DNA of 64,000 bases from Corynebacterium cystitidis (GTDB taxonomy: Bacteria > Actinomycetota > Actinomycetes > Mycobacteriales > Mycobacteriaceae): positions 682,001 through 746,000 of the forward strand of contig NZ_LT906473.1 in assembly GCF_900187295.1 (NCBI RefSeq). Reading direction: 5' to 3'. The translations under genes were made by a program, and so were the position numbers. Under the pieces are notes generated by a model. The model searched no databases. It was not told the DNA's origin and saw nothing but the letters and a program-made list of their open reading frames with translations. Positions 25,594 through 35,189 of this stretch are shown one piece after another (positions within the stretch are counted from its first letter, which is position 1; each line of letters begins with the position of its first letter).

Positions 25594-26637
25594 TTACGGG
25601 TGTGGAGCATCCTTGACAACAGTTACGCGGGAGCGCGGCACCAAATCATCAATCTCATCGCCAACTAACTGGGCGGCGCAATTCAACAAAGGTAGTGCGG
25701 CAAGCGCGCCGGCACCTTGACCAGTAGACATATCTAAAGCGATGAGGGGGGTGAGATCCAGCGCCTGCAAGCTGATGAGGTGACACGGCTCGGGGGATAG
25801 CTGTCCTGCTGCCAACCAATCCTTCGTCCCTGGGGCCAGACGTTCTGCGACATATGCTGCGACGGCGGGGTAGGCACCGTCGATAAGCACTGGGGTGCGT
25901 CGCACAGCAGACTGGGCGATCAGCGCACCCAATGCCACGAAGCATGGGGCGGAGATTGCTGTGAGCACGGCGGGCACGTTGTCACGGAGGTGGCGGACGC
26001 GGAACATTGCATCGCGGATGATGGACACCTTGGTCTTCCATGCCTCATCGTTAATACCAGAACCCGGGCCTACCGCTAAGACTGGTTCAGTCCGGGTGAG
26101 CGCGCCGATAACTGCCGCAGCAATGGTGGTGTTGCCAACGCCCAGATCTGCAGGAACTATTAAGTCGGCACCAGCATCAATTTCTTGGTCAGCCAATCGC
26201 TTGCCAATGCCGATAGCGCGCTCAAACTGCTCAGTGCTCATGGCGTCTTCGACATCGATGGCACCAGTCGAACGGGAGACGCGTTCTTCTCCCCAGCTAT
26301 CACGGTCCAATGACACGTCGACGAGGCGCACCGCGGCACCAGCAGCACGGGCCATGGTGTGGACTGGGCCACCACCAGCCTGGATCTCTTCGGCTTGGGC
26401 AACTGACGCCTCCACAGGAAACGCAGAAACACCACGTGTGGCGATTCCATGGTCCCCAGCGATAACGATGGTGCGCGCCTGCTCGAAAGGGACCGGGCTT
26501 TCATTGCCTTGGCAGGCGGCTATCCACGCTCCGGCGTCACCCAATCGCCCGAAAGATCCACCGCGGGGAGTGGACGCTACAGCGGCCGCCACCGTCGAGC
26601 GGATGGATTCATTAGGGCTGGTGACGGGGTTAAACAC
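25594..26637 (-). CDS. cobT: Nicotinate-nucleotide-dimethylbenzimidazole phosphoribosyltransferase-like protein
   Basis: 347 residues. Family features are FGRLGDAGAWIAACQG, the 'ADHG'-like IAGDHGIATRGVSAFP, VPADLGVGNTTIAAAV and the C-terminal block DMSTGQGAGALAALPLL. CobT activates the lower ligand of cobalamin. In characterised CobT the last block reads GEGTGA and its Glu is the catalytic base; here it is Gln (codon CAA at 25717-25719, residue 307). One base change would cause this, so activity is doubtful or uses another residue. The start is a GTG. Confidence 0.85.
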   Translation of the reverse strand: MFNPVTSPNESIRSTVAAAVASTPRGGSFGRLGDAGAWIAACQGNESPVPFEQARTIVIAGDHGIATRGVSAFPVEASVAQAEEIQAGGGPVHTMARAAGAAVRLVDVSLDRDSWGEERVSRSTGAIDVEDAMSTEQFERAIGIGKRLADQEIDAGADLIVPADLGVGNTTIAAAVIGALTRTEPVLAVGPGSGINDEAWKTKVSIIRDAMFRVRHLRDNVPAVLTAISAPCFVALGALIAQSAVRRTPVLIDGAYPAVAAYVAERLAPGTKDWLAAGQLSPEPCHLISLQALDLTPLIALDMSTGQGAGALAALPLLNCAAQLVGDEIDDLVPRSRVTVVKDAPHP

Positions 26638-26703
26638 CTGGATTCACTCTCCAAAAGGCGATGTCGATGGAACTATTTATCCAAGCATAGCCCGTTCCCG
26701 GCG

Positions 26704-27423
26704 CTAAACAGTGCTACCAATCTCCACCTGAGGCTTAGGGGTGCGCCACTTCCGCGGCTGGGAAGCGCGCGAGTACGCGTACATACCGGTACCGAAACCG
26801 ATGTCGGTAGCATTCGGGAATTTCTCCCTGGCGGCCTTATTGGCTGCTTTGCCGATATACAGGCCCTCACCAAACAATCCCAGGATGAGCAGCATCGACG
26901 CGCCTGTCACCACTACCGAAAGGGCGGGGAACCACGAGCTCAACACCATGACGATCAGCAGCACAATCATGAATGGCATCGCCCAATTTGTGAAGAACCG
27001 GCGCGAATCCACCCAGTCACGAATGTAGCGGCGCACATCGCCTTTGTCGCGATCGAGGAGGAAGCGTTCGTCGCCTTCGTTCATGCGACGTTGGATCTCG
27101 CGGTTTTGCTCGCGGTTTTCTTCACGATTTTTCTTCTTGTATTCGCGCCACTCTTTTTTCGTCATCGACTTTTTTAGTTCTTTATGGCGTTGCGCGGCTT
27201 CCGCTGGGCTGAGTGCATTGGGGTCGCGGACCACGCCGCGGGCTATCTCTTGCTCACGGCGCTTGGGCGTGGGCCTTCCCTTCGGCGGGGTATAGCCCTT
27301 TGGCAGGGGACGCTGAGCGTTTGTCGGCGACGTCGACTCCGGCGACGGGTTTGTTGAATCATTCAAGCCTGAAGAAGTGCTGCCGGACTTGTTGTCATCT
27401 TTTTTCTGCCAGGGAAGTTTCAC
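26704..27423 (-). CDS. DUF3043 membrane protein
   Basis: 239 residues: a Ser/Pro-rich N-terminus, a charged helix of about 50 residues (KKSMTKKEWREYKKKNREE...), then a DUF3043 core with RRYIRDWVDSRRFFTNWAMP, two transmembrane helices (about 147-190) and a basic tail. The family is restricted to actinobacteria and its function is unknown. The start is a GTG with a leaderless promoter. It lies upstream of cobT on the same strand. Confidence 0.88.
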   Translation of the reverse strand: MKLPWQKKDDNKSGSTSSGLNDSTNPSPESTSPTNAQRPLPKGYTPPKGRPTPKRREQEIARGVVRDPNALSPAEAAQRHKELKKSMTKKEWREYKKKNREENREQNREIQRRMNEGDERFLLDRDKGDVRRYIRDWVDSRRFFTNWAMPFMIVLLIVMVLSSWFPALSVVVTGASMLLILGLFGEGLYIGKAANKAAREKFPNATDIGFGTGMYAYSRASQPRKWRTPKPQVEIGSTV

Positions 27424-27430
27424 GATTACT

Positions 27431-27436
27431 AGGCTA
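27431..27436 (-). promoter_or_regulatory. -10 element, probable leaderless start of the DUF3043 gene
   Basis: On the minus strand TAGCCT, 7 nt, then the GTG at 27423. Confidence 0.55.
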
Positions 27437-27598
27437 CAAGGCCGGTAAGAAAATCGGGAATACGGGTCGTATCATTGGCGTTGTTGACGGTGTAGCCCTA
27501 CCGTTTCTCCCCGAACGCGTGTACTGTGGACTGCTAACACGGGGTTAAACTCGGGCTGGACCGTTTAAATAAGGAAGCATAGTTTTAAGGAGACCATC

Positions 27599-27943
27599 AT
27601 GACCGCACCTACCTCCTCTACCGGTGTCATCCTCACCGACGACGCCGCTGCTAAGGCAAAGGCACTACTCGACCAGGAAGGTCGCGACGATCTCTCCCTC
27701 CGAATCGCCGTCCAGCCGGGTGGCTGCGCTGGCTTGCGCTACCAGCTCTACTTTGATGATCGTGAGCTCGATGGCGATAAGGAAGACTTCGTTGGTGGTG
27801 TCCGGCTGGTCGTGGATAAGATGAGCGTGCCATACCTGGCAGGAGCAACCATTGACTTCGCGGACTCGATTGAGGCTCAGGGCTTCACCATCGACAACCC
27901 GAACGCAGGTGGCGCCTGCGCCTGCGGCGACTCATTTAACTAA
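27599..27943 (+). CDS. erpA: A-type iron-sulfur carrier (ErpA/HesB family)
   Basis: This 114-residue protein of the IscA/ErpA fold passes Fe-S clusters to target enzymes. The three ligand cysteines are in PGGCAGL and the C-terminal GGACACGDSF (C-x-C). The ribosome site TTAAGGAG is good, about 8 nt from the ATG. It stands alone, upstream of the respiratory genes whose Rieske protein needs such a cluster. Exact paralogue naming (ErpA or IscA) is not certain. Confidence 0.93.
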   Translation: MTAPTSSTGVILTDDAAAKAKALLDQEGRDDLSLRIAVQPGGCAGLRYQLYFDDRELDGDKEDFVGGVRLVVDKMSVPYLAGATIDFADSIEAQGFTIDNPNAGGACACGDSFN

Positions 27944-27974
27944 AAATCGGTTTTGCACTCTTACAGCAGCACAA

Positions 27975-28002
27975 GGCCCGTGACAAGAATATGTCACGGG
28001 CC
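27975..28002. terminator. Bidirectional terminator between erpA and asnB
   Basis: GGCCCGTGACA (27975-27985) pairs with TGTCACGGGCC (27992-28002), an 11-bp perfect stem between two convergent genes. Confidence 0.75.
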
Positions 28003-28022
28003 TACGGTTTGCGTCAGCGTTC

Positions 28023-29951
28023 CTACAGATCGATCGGATAGTTTTTCTGCTCAATTTTTGGGTCGATTCGCTTTTCGACGAATATCCCGTGCCACACCAT
28101 GAACGCAAGAACAGTCCAGAGGCGACGCGAGTGGTCGGAGATTCCATCGCGGTGCTCCTTCAACATTTCCAAAACCTCTGGCTTGTTGAAGATGTCTTCG
28201 GTCTGAGACTCATTGATAGTGTCTTGGGCCCAGCCAAAGAGTTCGTCACCGGCCAGCCAATGGCGCATCGGAACTGGGAAGCCCAGCTTCTTGCGGTGCA
28301 GAACGTGGGCTGGGACGATCTGCTCAAGTGCTCGTCGTAAAGCGTACTTTGTCGTACCATTAGCAATCTTGAGGTGGTACGGGATGGTCTGCGCCACCTC
28401 GAATACTTCTTTGTCAAGGAATGGAACGCGCAGCTCAAGCGAGTTAGCCATATTGATTTTATCGGCCTTCACCAAGATATCGCCACGCATCCAAGTAAAC
28501 AGGTCGAGGTGCTGCATGCGGGCAACCGGATCCATGTCTGCTGCTGCGGAAGCACGGTAAATCGGGGCGGTGACTTCGCGGTGATCCCACTCCGGCTTCG
28601 CCCACGGCAAGACGCGCTGCAGCTGCTGCCAATTAAAGTTGCGCGCATTGCCGTAGTAGCGCGTCTCCATCGGCTGGCTGCCGCGTTCAAGCAAAGACTT
28701 GCCCTTCATACCATCAGGCAAGATGCGCGAAAGCTGACCTAAGCCCTTGCGAAGGGGGGCCGGAACTTTTTCAAACGGTGTTAGCGATAACGGCTCTTTG
28801 TAGATGGTATAACCGCCGAACAGCTCGTCTGCTCCTTCTCCGGACAGGACCACCTTGACGTGCTTGCGTGCTTCTTGTGCCACGAAGTACAGCGGAACCA
28901 AGGAGGGGTCGGCCACGGGATCATCCAGATACCACATGATTTTCGGAATGGCGTCGGCGTATTCTTCCGGTGACACGATCTTGACGATGTGCTCTGCCCC
29001 GATTGCCTCCGCAGACTCTGCGGCGACATCCACCTCTGAGTAGCCCTTGCGTTCAAAACCGGTAGTGAAGGTAAGCAGATTCGGATTGTACTTCTTAGCC
29101 AGCGCAGCGATCGCGGTCGAGTCGATACCGCCGGAGAGGAACGAGCCGACAGTGACGTCTGCACGCATGTGCTTTTCGACGGAATCATCCAACACTCGAG
29201 CGATCCTGTCGAAGAGGGCCTGCTCCCTATCTTTCGGTACCGGAACTGTCTGGAACTGCGGATTGAAGTAGCGCACCGCTTCGACCCGTTCACCGGCCTG
29301 CATTGTGACATGGCAGCCGGACTCTACTCGGCGAATTTCCTTATGAAGGGACTCTGGTTCCGGAACATATTGCAGATCAACATAGTGTTCGATGGCGCGC
29401 TTATCAAGCTCAAGGCCTAGACCGATCTGATCGGCCATTTCCAGGATCGACTTCTTTTCAGACCCGAACACTGTTCCCGCTTCGGTCGTGGCGTAGTACA
29501 AAGGCTTGATACCGAACTGATCGCGGGCCGCAAACAGAGTCTGGGTTTCCGTATCCCAGATCAGGAAAGCAAACATGCCACGCAGGTGCTGGACAACATC
29601 CTTGCCCCAGTGGTGGTACCCAACGACGATGGTTTCGGAGTCGCCCGAAGTCTTGAATTCGTAGCCGGCGGCTTGGAGCTGAGCGCGAAGCTCAACGAAG
29701 TTGTAGATCTCGCCGTTGAAAACCAACGTGTAGCGTTCCGGTGCATCTACAGGGCCCCAGTGTAAAGGCTGATGGGAGTGCGCTAAGTCAATAATCGCAA
29801 GGCGATTAAAACCGAACACGACCGATTCATCATTCCACGTGCCCGCACCATCCGGGCCACGGTGGCGCATGCACGGCAGGCCCTGTTCCACGGCGTCAAC
29901 ATAGTCTGTGGCGTTGCCGCGACTGGTCAGCATTCCTAGTAGACCACACAT
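28023..29951 (-). CDS. asnB: Asparagine synthase (glutamine-hydrolysing), LtsA type
   Basis: This 642-residue enzyme opens with MCGLLG, whose Cys2 is the glutaminase nucleophile. RLAIIDLAHSHQP and FNGEIYNFVELR complete the class II amidotransferase domain, and the synthetase half has the pyrophosphate loop SFLSGGIDSTAIAAL. In C. glutamicum the homologue is called ltsA because mutants become lysozyme- and temperature-sensitive, linking it to cell-wall (probably mDAP amidation) chemistry. Substrate in vivo may thus be meso-diaminopimelate rather than aspartate. AGGAG lies 13 nt before the ATG, a rather long spacing. Confidence 0.95.
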   Translation of the reverse strand: MCGLLGMLTSRGNATDYVDAVEQGLPCMRHRGPDGAGTWNDESVVFGFNRLAIIDLAHSHQPLHWGPVDAPERYTLVFNGEIYNFVELRAQLQAAGYEFKTSGDSETIVVGYHHWGKDVVQHLRGMFAFLIWDTETQTLFAARDQFGIKPLYYATTEAGTVFGSEKKSILEMADQIGLGLELDKRAIEHYVDLQYVPEPESLHKEIRRVESGCHVTMQAGERVEAVRYFNPQFQTVPVPKDREQALFDRIARVLDDSVEKHMRADVTVGSFLSGGIDSTAIAALAKKYNPNLLTFTTGFERKGYSEVDVAAESAEAIGAEHIVKIVSPEEYADAIPKIMWYLDDPVADPSLVPLYFVAQEARKHVKVVLSGEGADELFGGYTIYKEPLSLTPFEKVPAPLRKGLGQLSRILPDGMKGKSLLERGSQPMETRYYGNARNFNWQQLQRVLPWAKPEWDHREVTAPIYRASAAADMDPVARMQHLDLFTWMRGDILVKADKINMANSLELRVPFLDKEVFEVAQTIPYHLKIANGTTKYALRRALEQIVPAHVLHRKKLGFPVPMRHWLAGDELFGWAQDTINESQTEDIFNKPEVLEMLKEHRDGISDHSRRLWTVLAFMVWHGIFVEKRIDPKIEQKNYPIDL

Positions 29952-30432
29952 AGCTTAAAAATTGCTCCTATATATAAGGTATAGAATGTCGGGAGCGCGC
30001 GCCCCGAGTTCAACAGTTCTCCACAGCAGTCTACGCGCATTGGGCTAAGGATTATCTCCCACCCGACTGAAGATGCAAAAAGATCCTGACGGGGTGGAGT
30101 GCGCACGGCGGTAAGGCACTTATCGGCAGTTAAGGTGATGTTTTTCGGTTCCACCTTTAGCTGGTCCCCGATTGGGGTGCAACTTTTGATGCACGCAAAA
30201 AATCCAAAATATGGCATACATCACATGGGGTGCGGGGTGGTGGCAACATTTGAGGGGGTAGATGCATAATGGCCTGTGGTTTAGTAACCGCGGCATAATC
30301 CCCGTTCAGCTATCGAAAGTTTGATCTTTACTATTGAATTAAAGGCGTGGGGCCGGTGAACTATCCTAGGTAGGTAGTAAAACTCGAATGCACTTCGAGA
30401 CTTTTGTTGTGTGGACAGGAAGGCAGACACAC
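29952..30432. other. Divergent regulatory region between asnB and ctaC
   Basis: 480 nt with no credible gene. It must hold the asnB and ctaC promoters and a GlxR-like site (30210-30225). The ctaC-proximal part contains AACTATCCTAGG and a long leader. Confidence 0.6.
30210..30225. promoter_or_regulatory. Candidate GlxR (CRP-type) operator
   Basis: The minus strand reads TGTGATGTATGCCATA, matching 10 of 12 defined bases of TGTGAnnTAnnTCACA. GlxR is known to bind upstream of respiratory genes in C. glutamicum. It lies about 210 nt before the ctaC start. Confidence 0.4.
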
Positions 30433-31527
30433 GTGGAAAAGCGAAACAATGGTGGCTTCGCGCGCAAGCTCGGCGCTGTCAGCGCTATCGCGCTCGGTGG
30501 TCTAGCGCTAGCTGGCTGTGACGTAGCAGCCCCGGACGCGTTGGCCAACGTTTTGGACATGGGTTGGCCAGACCCGATAACTCCAGAGGGTCAGAGCATG
30601 TACAACTTCTGGATCTGGGTGTGGGTCACGGCATGGATCATCGGCATCATTATGTGGGCGATCTTCCTCGTGTCGATTTTCCGTTGGAACCGCAAGCGCC
30701 GAGAGGAGAAGGGTGCCGGTGAGTTTCCGAACCAGCTGCAATACAACATCCCACTAGAGTTGGTGTTGACCATTGCACCGATTGTCATCGTGATGGTGTT
30801 GTTCTTCTTCACTGTCCAGACACAGCAGAAAGTGATCGCTAAGGACAAGAACCCTGAGGTTGTCGTTGACGTCACTGGTTTCCAGTGGAACTGGAAGTTT
30901 GGTTACGCGAATGTCGCCGCAGATCTGGCGGGCACTAACGAGGACTATGTTGGCCTAGATGAAGAGCGTCAGGCGCGTGCCGACGAGACTCGCTTCGATC
31001 CCGAGGGTACTCCCAACGCAAACCCAATTCATGGACAGTCCAAGGGCGACCAGTCGTACCTGAACTTCAACAAGATCGAGACTCTGGGTACCACTGAAGA
31101 AGTACCGGTTTTGGTTCTTCCGGTGGATACTCCGATCGAGTTCCGACTCGCTTCCGGCGATGTTAACCATTCGTTCTGGGTGCCAGAATTCCTTTTCAAA
31201 CGTGACGTTTACTCACACCCCGAGGTTAACCAGCAGGAGCGTAGCTTCCAGGTAGAATCCATCGATGAGACTGGCGCGTTTGTTGGTCGCTGTGCAGAAA
31301 TGTGCGGTACCTATCACGCAATGATGAACTTTGAGCTGCGCGTCGTTGAACGCGATCAGTTCGTGCAGTATATGCAGTACCGTCTTGAGAATCCGGAGGC
31401 ACCGAACTCCGAGGCTCTAGCGTCGATTGGCGAGGCTCCATATGCAACTTCGACCCATCCATTCGTTTCTGACCGTACCGGTACTCGTGACGAGCAGAAC
31501 TACGTAGACAACAACGCGCGAGTCTAA
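30433..31527 (+). CDS. ctaC: Cytochrome aa3 oxidase subunit II (lipoprotein)
   Basis: 364 residues. The GTG at 30433 is chosen because AGGAAGG precedes it and because the product then starts with a lipoprotein signal (basic N-terminus, hydrophobic stretch, LAGC). Two transmembrane helices follow (about 50-75 and 95-120), then a cupredoxin domain with the CuA ligands CAEMCGTYHAMM. An insertion of about 40 charged residues, typical of corynebacterial CtaC, lies between the membrane part and the CuA fold; it helps dock to the bc1 complex. It takes electrons from cytochrome c1. ctaD is not in this window. Confidence 0.97.
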   Translation: MEKRNNGGFARKLGAVSAIALGGLALAGCDVAAPDALANVLDMGWPDPITPEGQSMYNFWIWVWVTAWIIGIIMWAIFLVSIFRWNRKRREEKGAGEFPNQLQYNIPLELVLTIAPIVIVMVLFFFTVQTQQKVIAKDKNPEVVVDVTGFQWNWKFGYANVAADLAGTNEDYVGLDEERQARADETRFDPEGTPNANPIHGQSKGDQSYLNFNKIETLGTTEEVPVLVLPVDTPIEFRLASGDVNHSFWVPEFLFKRDVYSHPEVNQQERSFQVESIDETGAFVGRCAEMCGTYHAMMNFELRVVERDQFVQYMQYRLENPEAPNSEALASIGEAPYATSTHPFVSDRTGTRDEQNYVDNNARV

Positions 31528-31546
31528 GAAGGGCTAGGTAAAATCA

Positions 31547-31978
31547 ATGGGACCATCAGCAAAACTCTTCTACGGCCTAGCGGCCTTCCTGGCTATCATG
31601 GCGGTTATGTACGCACTTGGAACTAGCTGGATTAGTGATGACGCGTACCTCTTCGGCTACGAATGGGCGGGTGGTGTCGCGATTATCCTCGCGATGGTCA
31701 TGTCGCTCATGGTGGGAGGTTATCTCCACTTCACCGAGCGTCGAGCAGACGTTCTCCCAGAAGACTGGGAAGAGGCGGAGATCGAAGACGGCGCTGGCGT
31801 GCTGGGCTTCTTTGCCCCTAACTCCGTGTGGCCACTGGCGATGTCAGGCTCTATCTTTATCCTTGGTGCCGGCATTGCCTTCTGGCAGCTGTGGCTCGTG
31901 GTATTTGGTGGGGTATGCCTTATCTGGTCGACGACGATGCTAAACCTGCAGTTCTCCATCCCTCGGGAAAAGCACTAA
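31547..31978 (+). CDS. ctaF: Cytochrome aa3 oxidase subunit IV, actinobacterial
   Basis: 143 residues with about four transmembrane helices (two near the N-terminus, two near the C-terminus) and the segment RRADVLPEDWEEAEIEDGAGVLGFFAPNS between them. It is a small structural subunit found in actinobacterial aa3 oxidase. It lies 19 nt downstream of ctaC and is surely cotranscribed. Confidence 0.95.
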   Translation: MGPSAKLFYGLAAFLAIMAVMYALGTSWISDDAYLFGYEWAGGVAIILAMVMSLMVGGYLHFTERRADVLPEDWEEAEIEDGAGVLGFFAPNSVWPLAMSGSIFILGAGIAFWQLWLVVFGGVCLIWSTTMLNLQFSIPREKH

Positions 31979-32024
31979 TTTCGAGCCAACACTCGTACCG
32001 GTAGCCATCGCCTTCTCTGCTGAA

Positions 32025-32070
32025 AAACCCACGGTGCCCATCACGAATTCGTGATGGGCACCGTGGGTTT
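32025..32070. terminator. Perfect 46-bp palindrome after ctaF
   Basis: AAACCCACGGTGCCCATCAC (32025-32044) and its exact complement flank a central GAATTC, 23 bp each side with no mismatch. Position, AAA and TTT edges fit a strong terminator of ctaCF. The length and perfection are unusual. Confidence 0.8.
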
Positions 32071-32438
32071 CTGGTCTATCGTTCTAGGGGGTAACTGGGA
32101 CGTTTCCGACTTTCGTCTCGGGGTCAACCGAAAGTATGGAACCTGCAGGAACATACCCCCATTATTTGTTAGCTCCATCACAAATCGGAACTAAGGAGCC
32201 ATAGTTTAAAATTCAAACGTCAATCTAGGCCGAAATTTCGAGAGCCATGGTTGCAGGGTTGGACGTATTGACAGTGGATTGACCAGCATTAACGGCGCGT
32301 CGTTTGGAAGCACTAAAAAGTTCCCGTCCTAGCAAAACTCTTTTCTACAACTTTCGTTTGGGGTAAAAGTGCAGGTACATGACTTGCTAACAGGAAAATG
32401 GCGGGGGTGAACAAGGTGACTTTAGGTTTAAAACCGGC

Positions 32439-32444
32439 CATACT
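32439..32444 (+). promoter_or_regulatory. -10 element, probable leaderless start of ctaE
   Basis: CATACT, 7 nt, then the GTG at 32452. Confidence 0.45.
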
Positions 32445-32451
32445 TACATGC

Positions 32452-33072
32452 GTGACGAGCGCAATTTCTAATGACAAAACGGCTGCGCAGCAACAGCGTG
32501 TGCCCGTGCTGAACCGACCAAATATGGTCAGCGTGGGTACCATCCTGTTCATGGCGCAGGAATTGATGTTCTTCGCTGGGCTTTTCGCGATGTACTTCAC
32601 ATCGCGCGCGAACGGCATAGCAACTGGTGACTGGGAGGTTCAGACAGCAAACCTGAACGTCCTCTACGGTGCAATTATTACCGTCATCTTGATCACCTCT
32701 TCTATCACATCGCAGTTCGGCGTCTTCGCTGCAGAAAGGGGTGACGTATACGGGCTGAGGAAATGGTTCACCATCACGATCCTTCTCGGCGTGATCTTCT
32801 TGGGCTTGGTTGCCTTCGAATGGTACGAGATGATCCATCACGGTGTAACCATCCAGAGCAGTGTCTATGGTTCGGTGTTCTACATCATTACCGGCTTCCA
32901 CATGGCTCACGTAACAGCAGGCATTATCGCCTTCATTGTCGTGATGCTGCGTGTGTCCAAGTCGAAGTTCACACCTGCACAGGCAACTGCCGCAATGGTG
33001 ACTTCCTACTACTGGCACTTCGTCGACTTGATCTGGGTCGGCGTGTTCATCACCTTGTACCTAGTCCAGTAA
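32452..33072 (+). CDS. ctaE: Cytochrome aa3 oxidase subunit III
   Basis: 206 residues with five transmembrane helices; the N-terminus before them is short, as in corynebacteria. Landmarks are LNRPNMVSVGTILFMAQELMFFAGLF, QFGVFAAERGDVYGLRKW, FHMAHVTAGI and SYYWHFVDLIWVGVF. The GTG at 32452 is preferred to the ATG at 32398 because it matches the family N-terminus and sits one -10 spacing downstream of CATACT. It is followed by qcrCAB, forming the oxidase-bc1 transcription unit. Confidence 0.95.
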   Translation: MTSAISNDKTAAQQQRVPVLNRPNMVSVGTILFMAQELMFFAGLFAMYFTSRANGIATGDWEVQTANLNVLYGAIITVILITSSITSQFGVFAAERGDVYGLRKWFTITILLGVIFLGLVAFEWYEMIHHGVTIQSSVYGSVFYIITGFHMAHVTAGIIAFIVVMLRVSKSKFTPAQATAAMVTSYYWHFVDLIWVGVFITLYLVQ

Positions 33073-33123
33073 TGACCATTCGGTCTGAAATCAAAACAAC
33101 ACATAGTCGCTAAAGGGATAAAG

Positions 33124-33969
33124 ATGGAAAAGAACCCGAAGAAGGTGCGCAACCGCAAGGTGCGTCGCACAGTCGCCGGTGCTGCAGCCCTGACGGTCGG
33201 CCTAACTGGCGCAGGCATTTTGGCCACGGCTCTGACCCCGGACGCGCAGGTTGCCACGGCTCAGAGGGATGAGCAAGCGCTGATCCAGGAGGGCAAGGAC
33301 CTCTACGACGTAGCATGCATCACCTGCCACGGCGCAAACCTGCAAGGCGTTGAAGACCGCGGGCCCGCCCTGATTGGCACCGGTGAAGGTGCCGTCTACT
33401 TCCAAGTGCACTCCGGGCGCATGCCGATGATGTCGAATGACGCTCAGGCTGAGCGTAAGCAGCCTCGTTACACAGAGCAGCAGTCGCTGGCGCTTGCAGC
33501 GTACGTCGCAGCAAACGGCGGAGGGCCCGGCCTCGTTTACAATGAGGACGGCACCCTAGCGATGGAGGAGCTGCGTGGCAAGAACTACAACGGGCAGATA
33601 CAGCCTGAGGATGTCGCCCGTGGTGGTGAGCTGTTCCGCACTAACTGCGCTTCGTGCCACAACTTCACCGGTCGTGGCGGTGCCTTGTCATCAGGCAAGT
33701 ACGCACCTGTACTGGACCCTGCAAATGAGCAGGAAATCTATCAGGCGATGCTCACCGGCCCACAGAACATGCCGAAGTTCTCAGACCGTCAGCTCACCGC
33801 TGATGAGAAAAAGGACATCATCGCATTCGTGAAATCATCGAAAGAAACACCGAGCCCTTCGGGTTACGCTCTCGGCGGACTAGGACCAGTTTCTGAGGGT
33901 CTGGCTATGTGGATTATTGGTGTCACCCTGATCGGTGCCGCCGCTATGTGGATTGGATCGCGCTCATGA
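33124..33969 (+). CDS. qcrC: Cytochrome bc1 complex dihaem cytochrome c subunit
   Basis: 281 residues. A basic N-terminus and hydrophobic helix anchor the protein, then two c-type haem domains with CITCH and CASCH, and a C-terminal transmembrane helix ([17 protein letters not shown]). Two haems in one subunit let actinobacteria dispense with soluble cytochrome c and pass electrons directly to CtaC. The ribosome site is AAAGGGA. The stop overlaps the qcrA start (ATGA). Confidence 0.98.
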   Translation: MEKNPKKVRNRKVRRTVAGAAALTVGLTGAGILATALTPDAQVATAQRDEQALIQEGKDLYDVACITCHGANLQGVEDRGPALIGTGEGAVYFQVHSGRMPMMSNDAQAERKQPRYTEQQSLALAAYVAANGGGPGLVYNEDGTLAMEELRGKNYNGQIQPEDVARGGELFRTNCASCHNFTGRGGALSSGKYAPVLDPANEQEIYQAMLTGPQNMPKFSDRQLTADEKKDIIAFVKSSKETPSPSGYALGGLGPVSEGLAMWIIGVTLIGAAAMWIGSRS

Positions 33970-35189
33970 GCAACGACGTAAATAAGAATTACACCGACCG
34001 CGAACTCGACGCGATGACTAATGTCGAGTTAGCAACTCTCGGCACTGAAATGGACGACGTCACCATTGCGTATCGCAAGGAACGTTTTCCGATTGATAAT
34101 GATCCCGCCGAGAAACGTGCTGAGGCTGGCATCAATGCCTGGTTGATCGTTTCGATTATCGCCGGTATCGCATTCCTTGCTGTGTATCTCTTCTGGCCGT
34201 GGGAGCCTAAGTTCCACGGTGACGAGGGCTTGGCAATCTACACGATGTACACCCCGCTGCTGGGTCTAACTTCAGGCCTGGCCTTGCTCGGACTTGGTGT
34301 AGCTGTAATTCAGTACGTGAAGAAGTTCATCCCTGAAGAAGTAGCAGTACAGCGTCGACACGATGGCATCTCTTCTGAGGTTGATCGTCGCACTACTACC
34401 GCACTGCTGAACGACGCGTGGGAAACTTCCACGCTTGGTCGTCGTAATGTGATGAAGGGACTGCTCGGCGGTGCAGGCCTCTTGGCTGGTTTGGTCATCA
34501 TCGCTCCCTTGGGTGGTGCTATCAAGGACCCATGGCGGCCGCGCCATGAGATGAACTACAACGGTGATGGCACTCTGTGGACTTCTGGATGGTCTCTCCA
34601 TGACCAAGGCGTCAAGTTGTACCTCGCCCGCGACACCGGCGCAATCGCCGAGAAGCATGAGGGAGACACCGGCACACACTTCACCACGACTGGTGTTTCT
34701 CGTCTAGTTCGTGTCCGCCCGGAAGAGATCGCAGCCGCAGGCATGGAGACCGTCTACCCATTGGCAGCAGACGATGTTAACGACGGCGATCTCTACGATC
34801 CAACGCGAGATGTCTACGAAAACCATATGCATTCCATTCACGGTCCTCGTAACTCTGTCATGCTGATCCGTCTGCGTTCCGATGACGCAGCGAAAGTTGT
34901 GGAGCGTGAAGGTCAGGAAGACTTCCACTACGGCGACTACTACGCGTACTCCAAGATCTGTACGCACATTGGTTGCCCGACCTCGCTGTATGAAGCACAA
35001 ACCAACCGTATTCTTTGCCCGTGCCACCAGTCGCAGTTCGATGCGCTGCAGTACGGCAAGCCAGTCTTCGGCCCAGCAGCTCGTGCACTGCCACAGCTGC
35101 CACTGGAGGTCGACGAAGACGGCTACCTCATCGCCCGTGGCAACTTCATTGAGCCACTTGGCCCGGCCTTCTGGGAGCGTAAGTCGTAA
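33966..35189 (+). CDS. qcrA: Cytochrome bc1 complex Rieske iron-sulfur subunit
   Basis: 407 residues from the ATG at 33966 ([14 protein letters not shown]), which overlaps the qcrC stop. Three transmembrane helices (about 57-80, 95-120, 165-185) replace the single one of most Rieske proteins, an actinobacterial trait. The 2Fe-2S ligands are in CTHIGC and CPCHQS near the C-terminus. It oxidises menaquinol and hands an electron to QcrC. Confidence 0.98.
   Translation: MSNDVNKNYTDRELDAMTNVELATLGTEMDDVTIAYRKERFPIDNDPAEKRAEAGINAWLIVSIIAGIAFLAVYLFWPWEPKFHGDEGLAIYTMYTPLLGLTSGLALLGLGVAVIQYVKKFIPEEVAVQRRHDGISSEVDRRTTTALLNDAWETSTLGRRNVMKGLLGGAGLLAGLVIIAPLGGAIKDPWRPRHEMNYNGDGTLWTSGWSLHDQGVKLYLARDTGAIAEKHEGDTGTHFTTTGVSRLVRVRPEEIAAAGMETVYPLAADDVNDGDLYDPTRDVYENHMHSIHGPRNSVMLIRLRSDDAAKVVEREGQEDFHYGDYYAYSKICTHIGCPTSLYEAQTNRILCPCHQSQFDALQYGKPVFGPAARALPQLPLEVDEDGYLIARGNFIEPLGPAFWERKS

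Larger units (their letters stand above)
31979..32451. other. Intergenic region before ctaE
   Basis: 473 nt holding the perfect palindrome at 32025-32070 and the ctaE promoter at its end. No gene is seen in the middle 370 nt; it is A/T-richer than the neighbouring genes. Confidence 0.5.

Noticed and set aside
26638..26703. Cobalamin riboswitch before cobT
   Set aside because: Only 66 nt separate cobT from the DUF3043 gene and no B12-box sequence is present.
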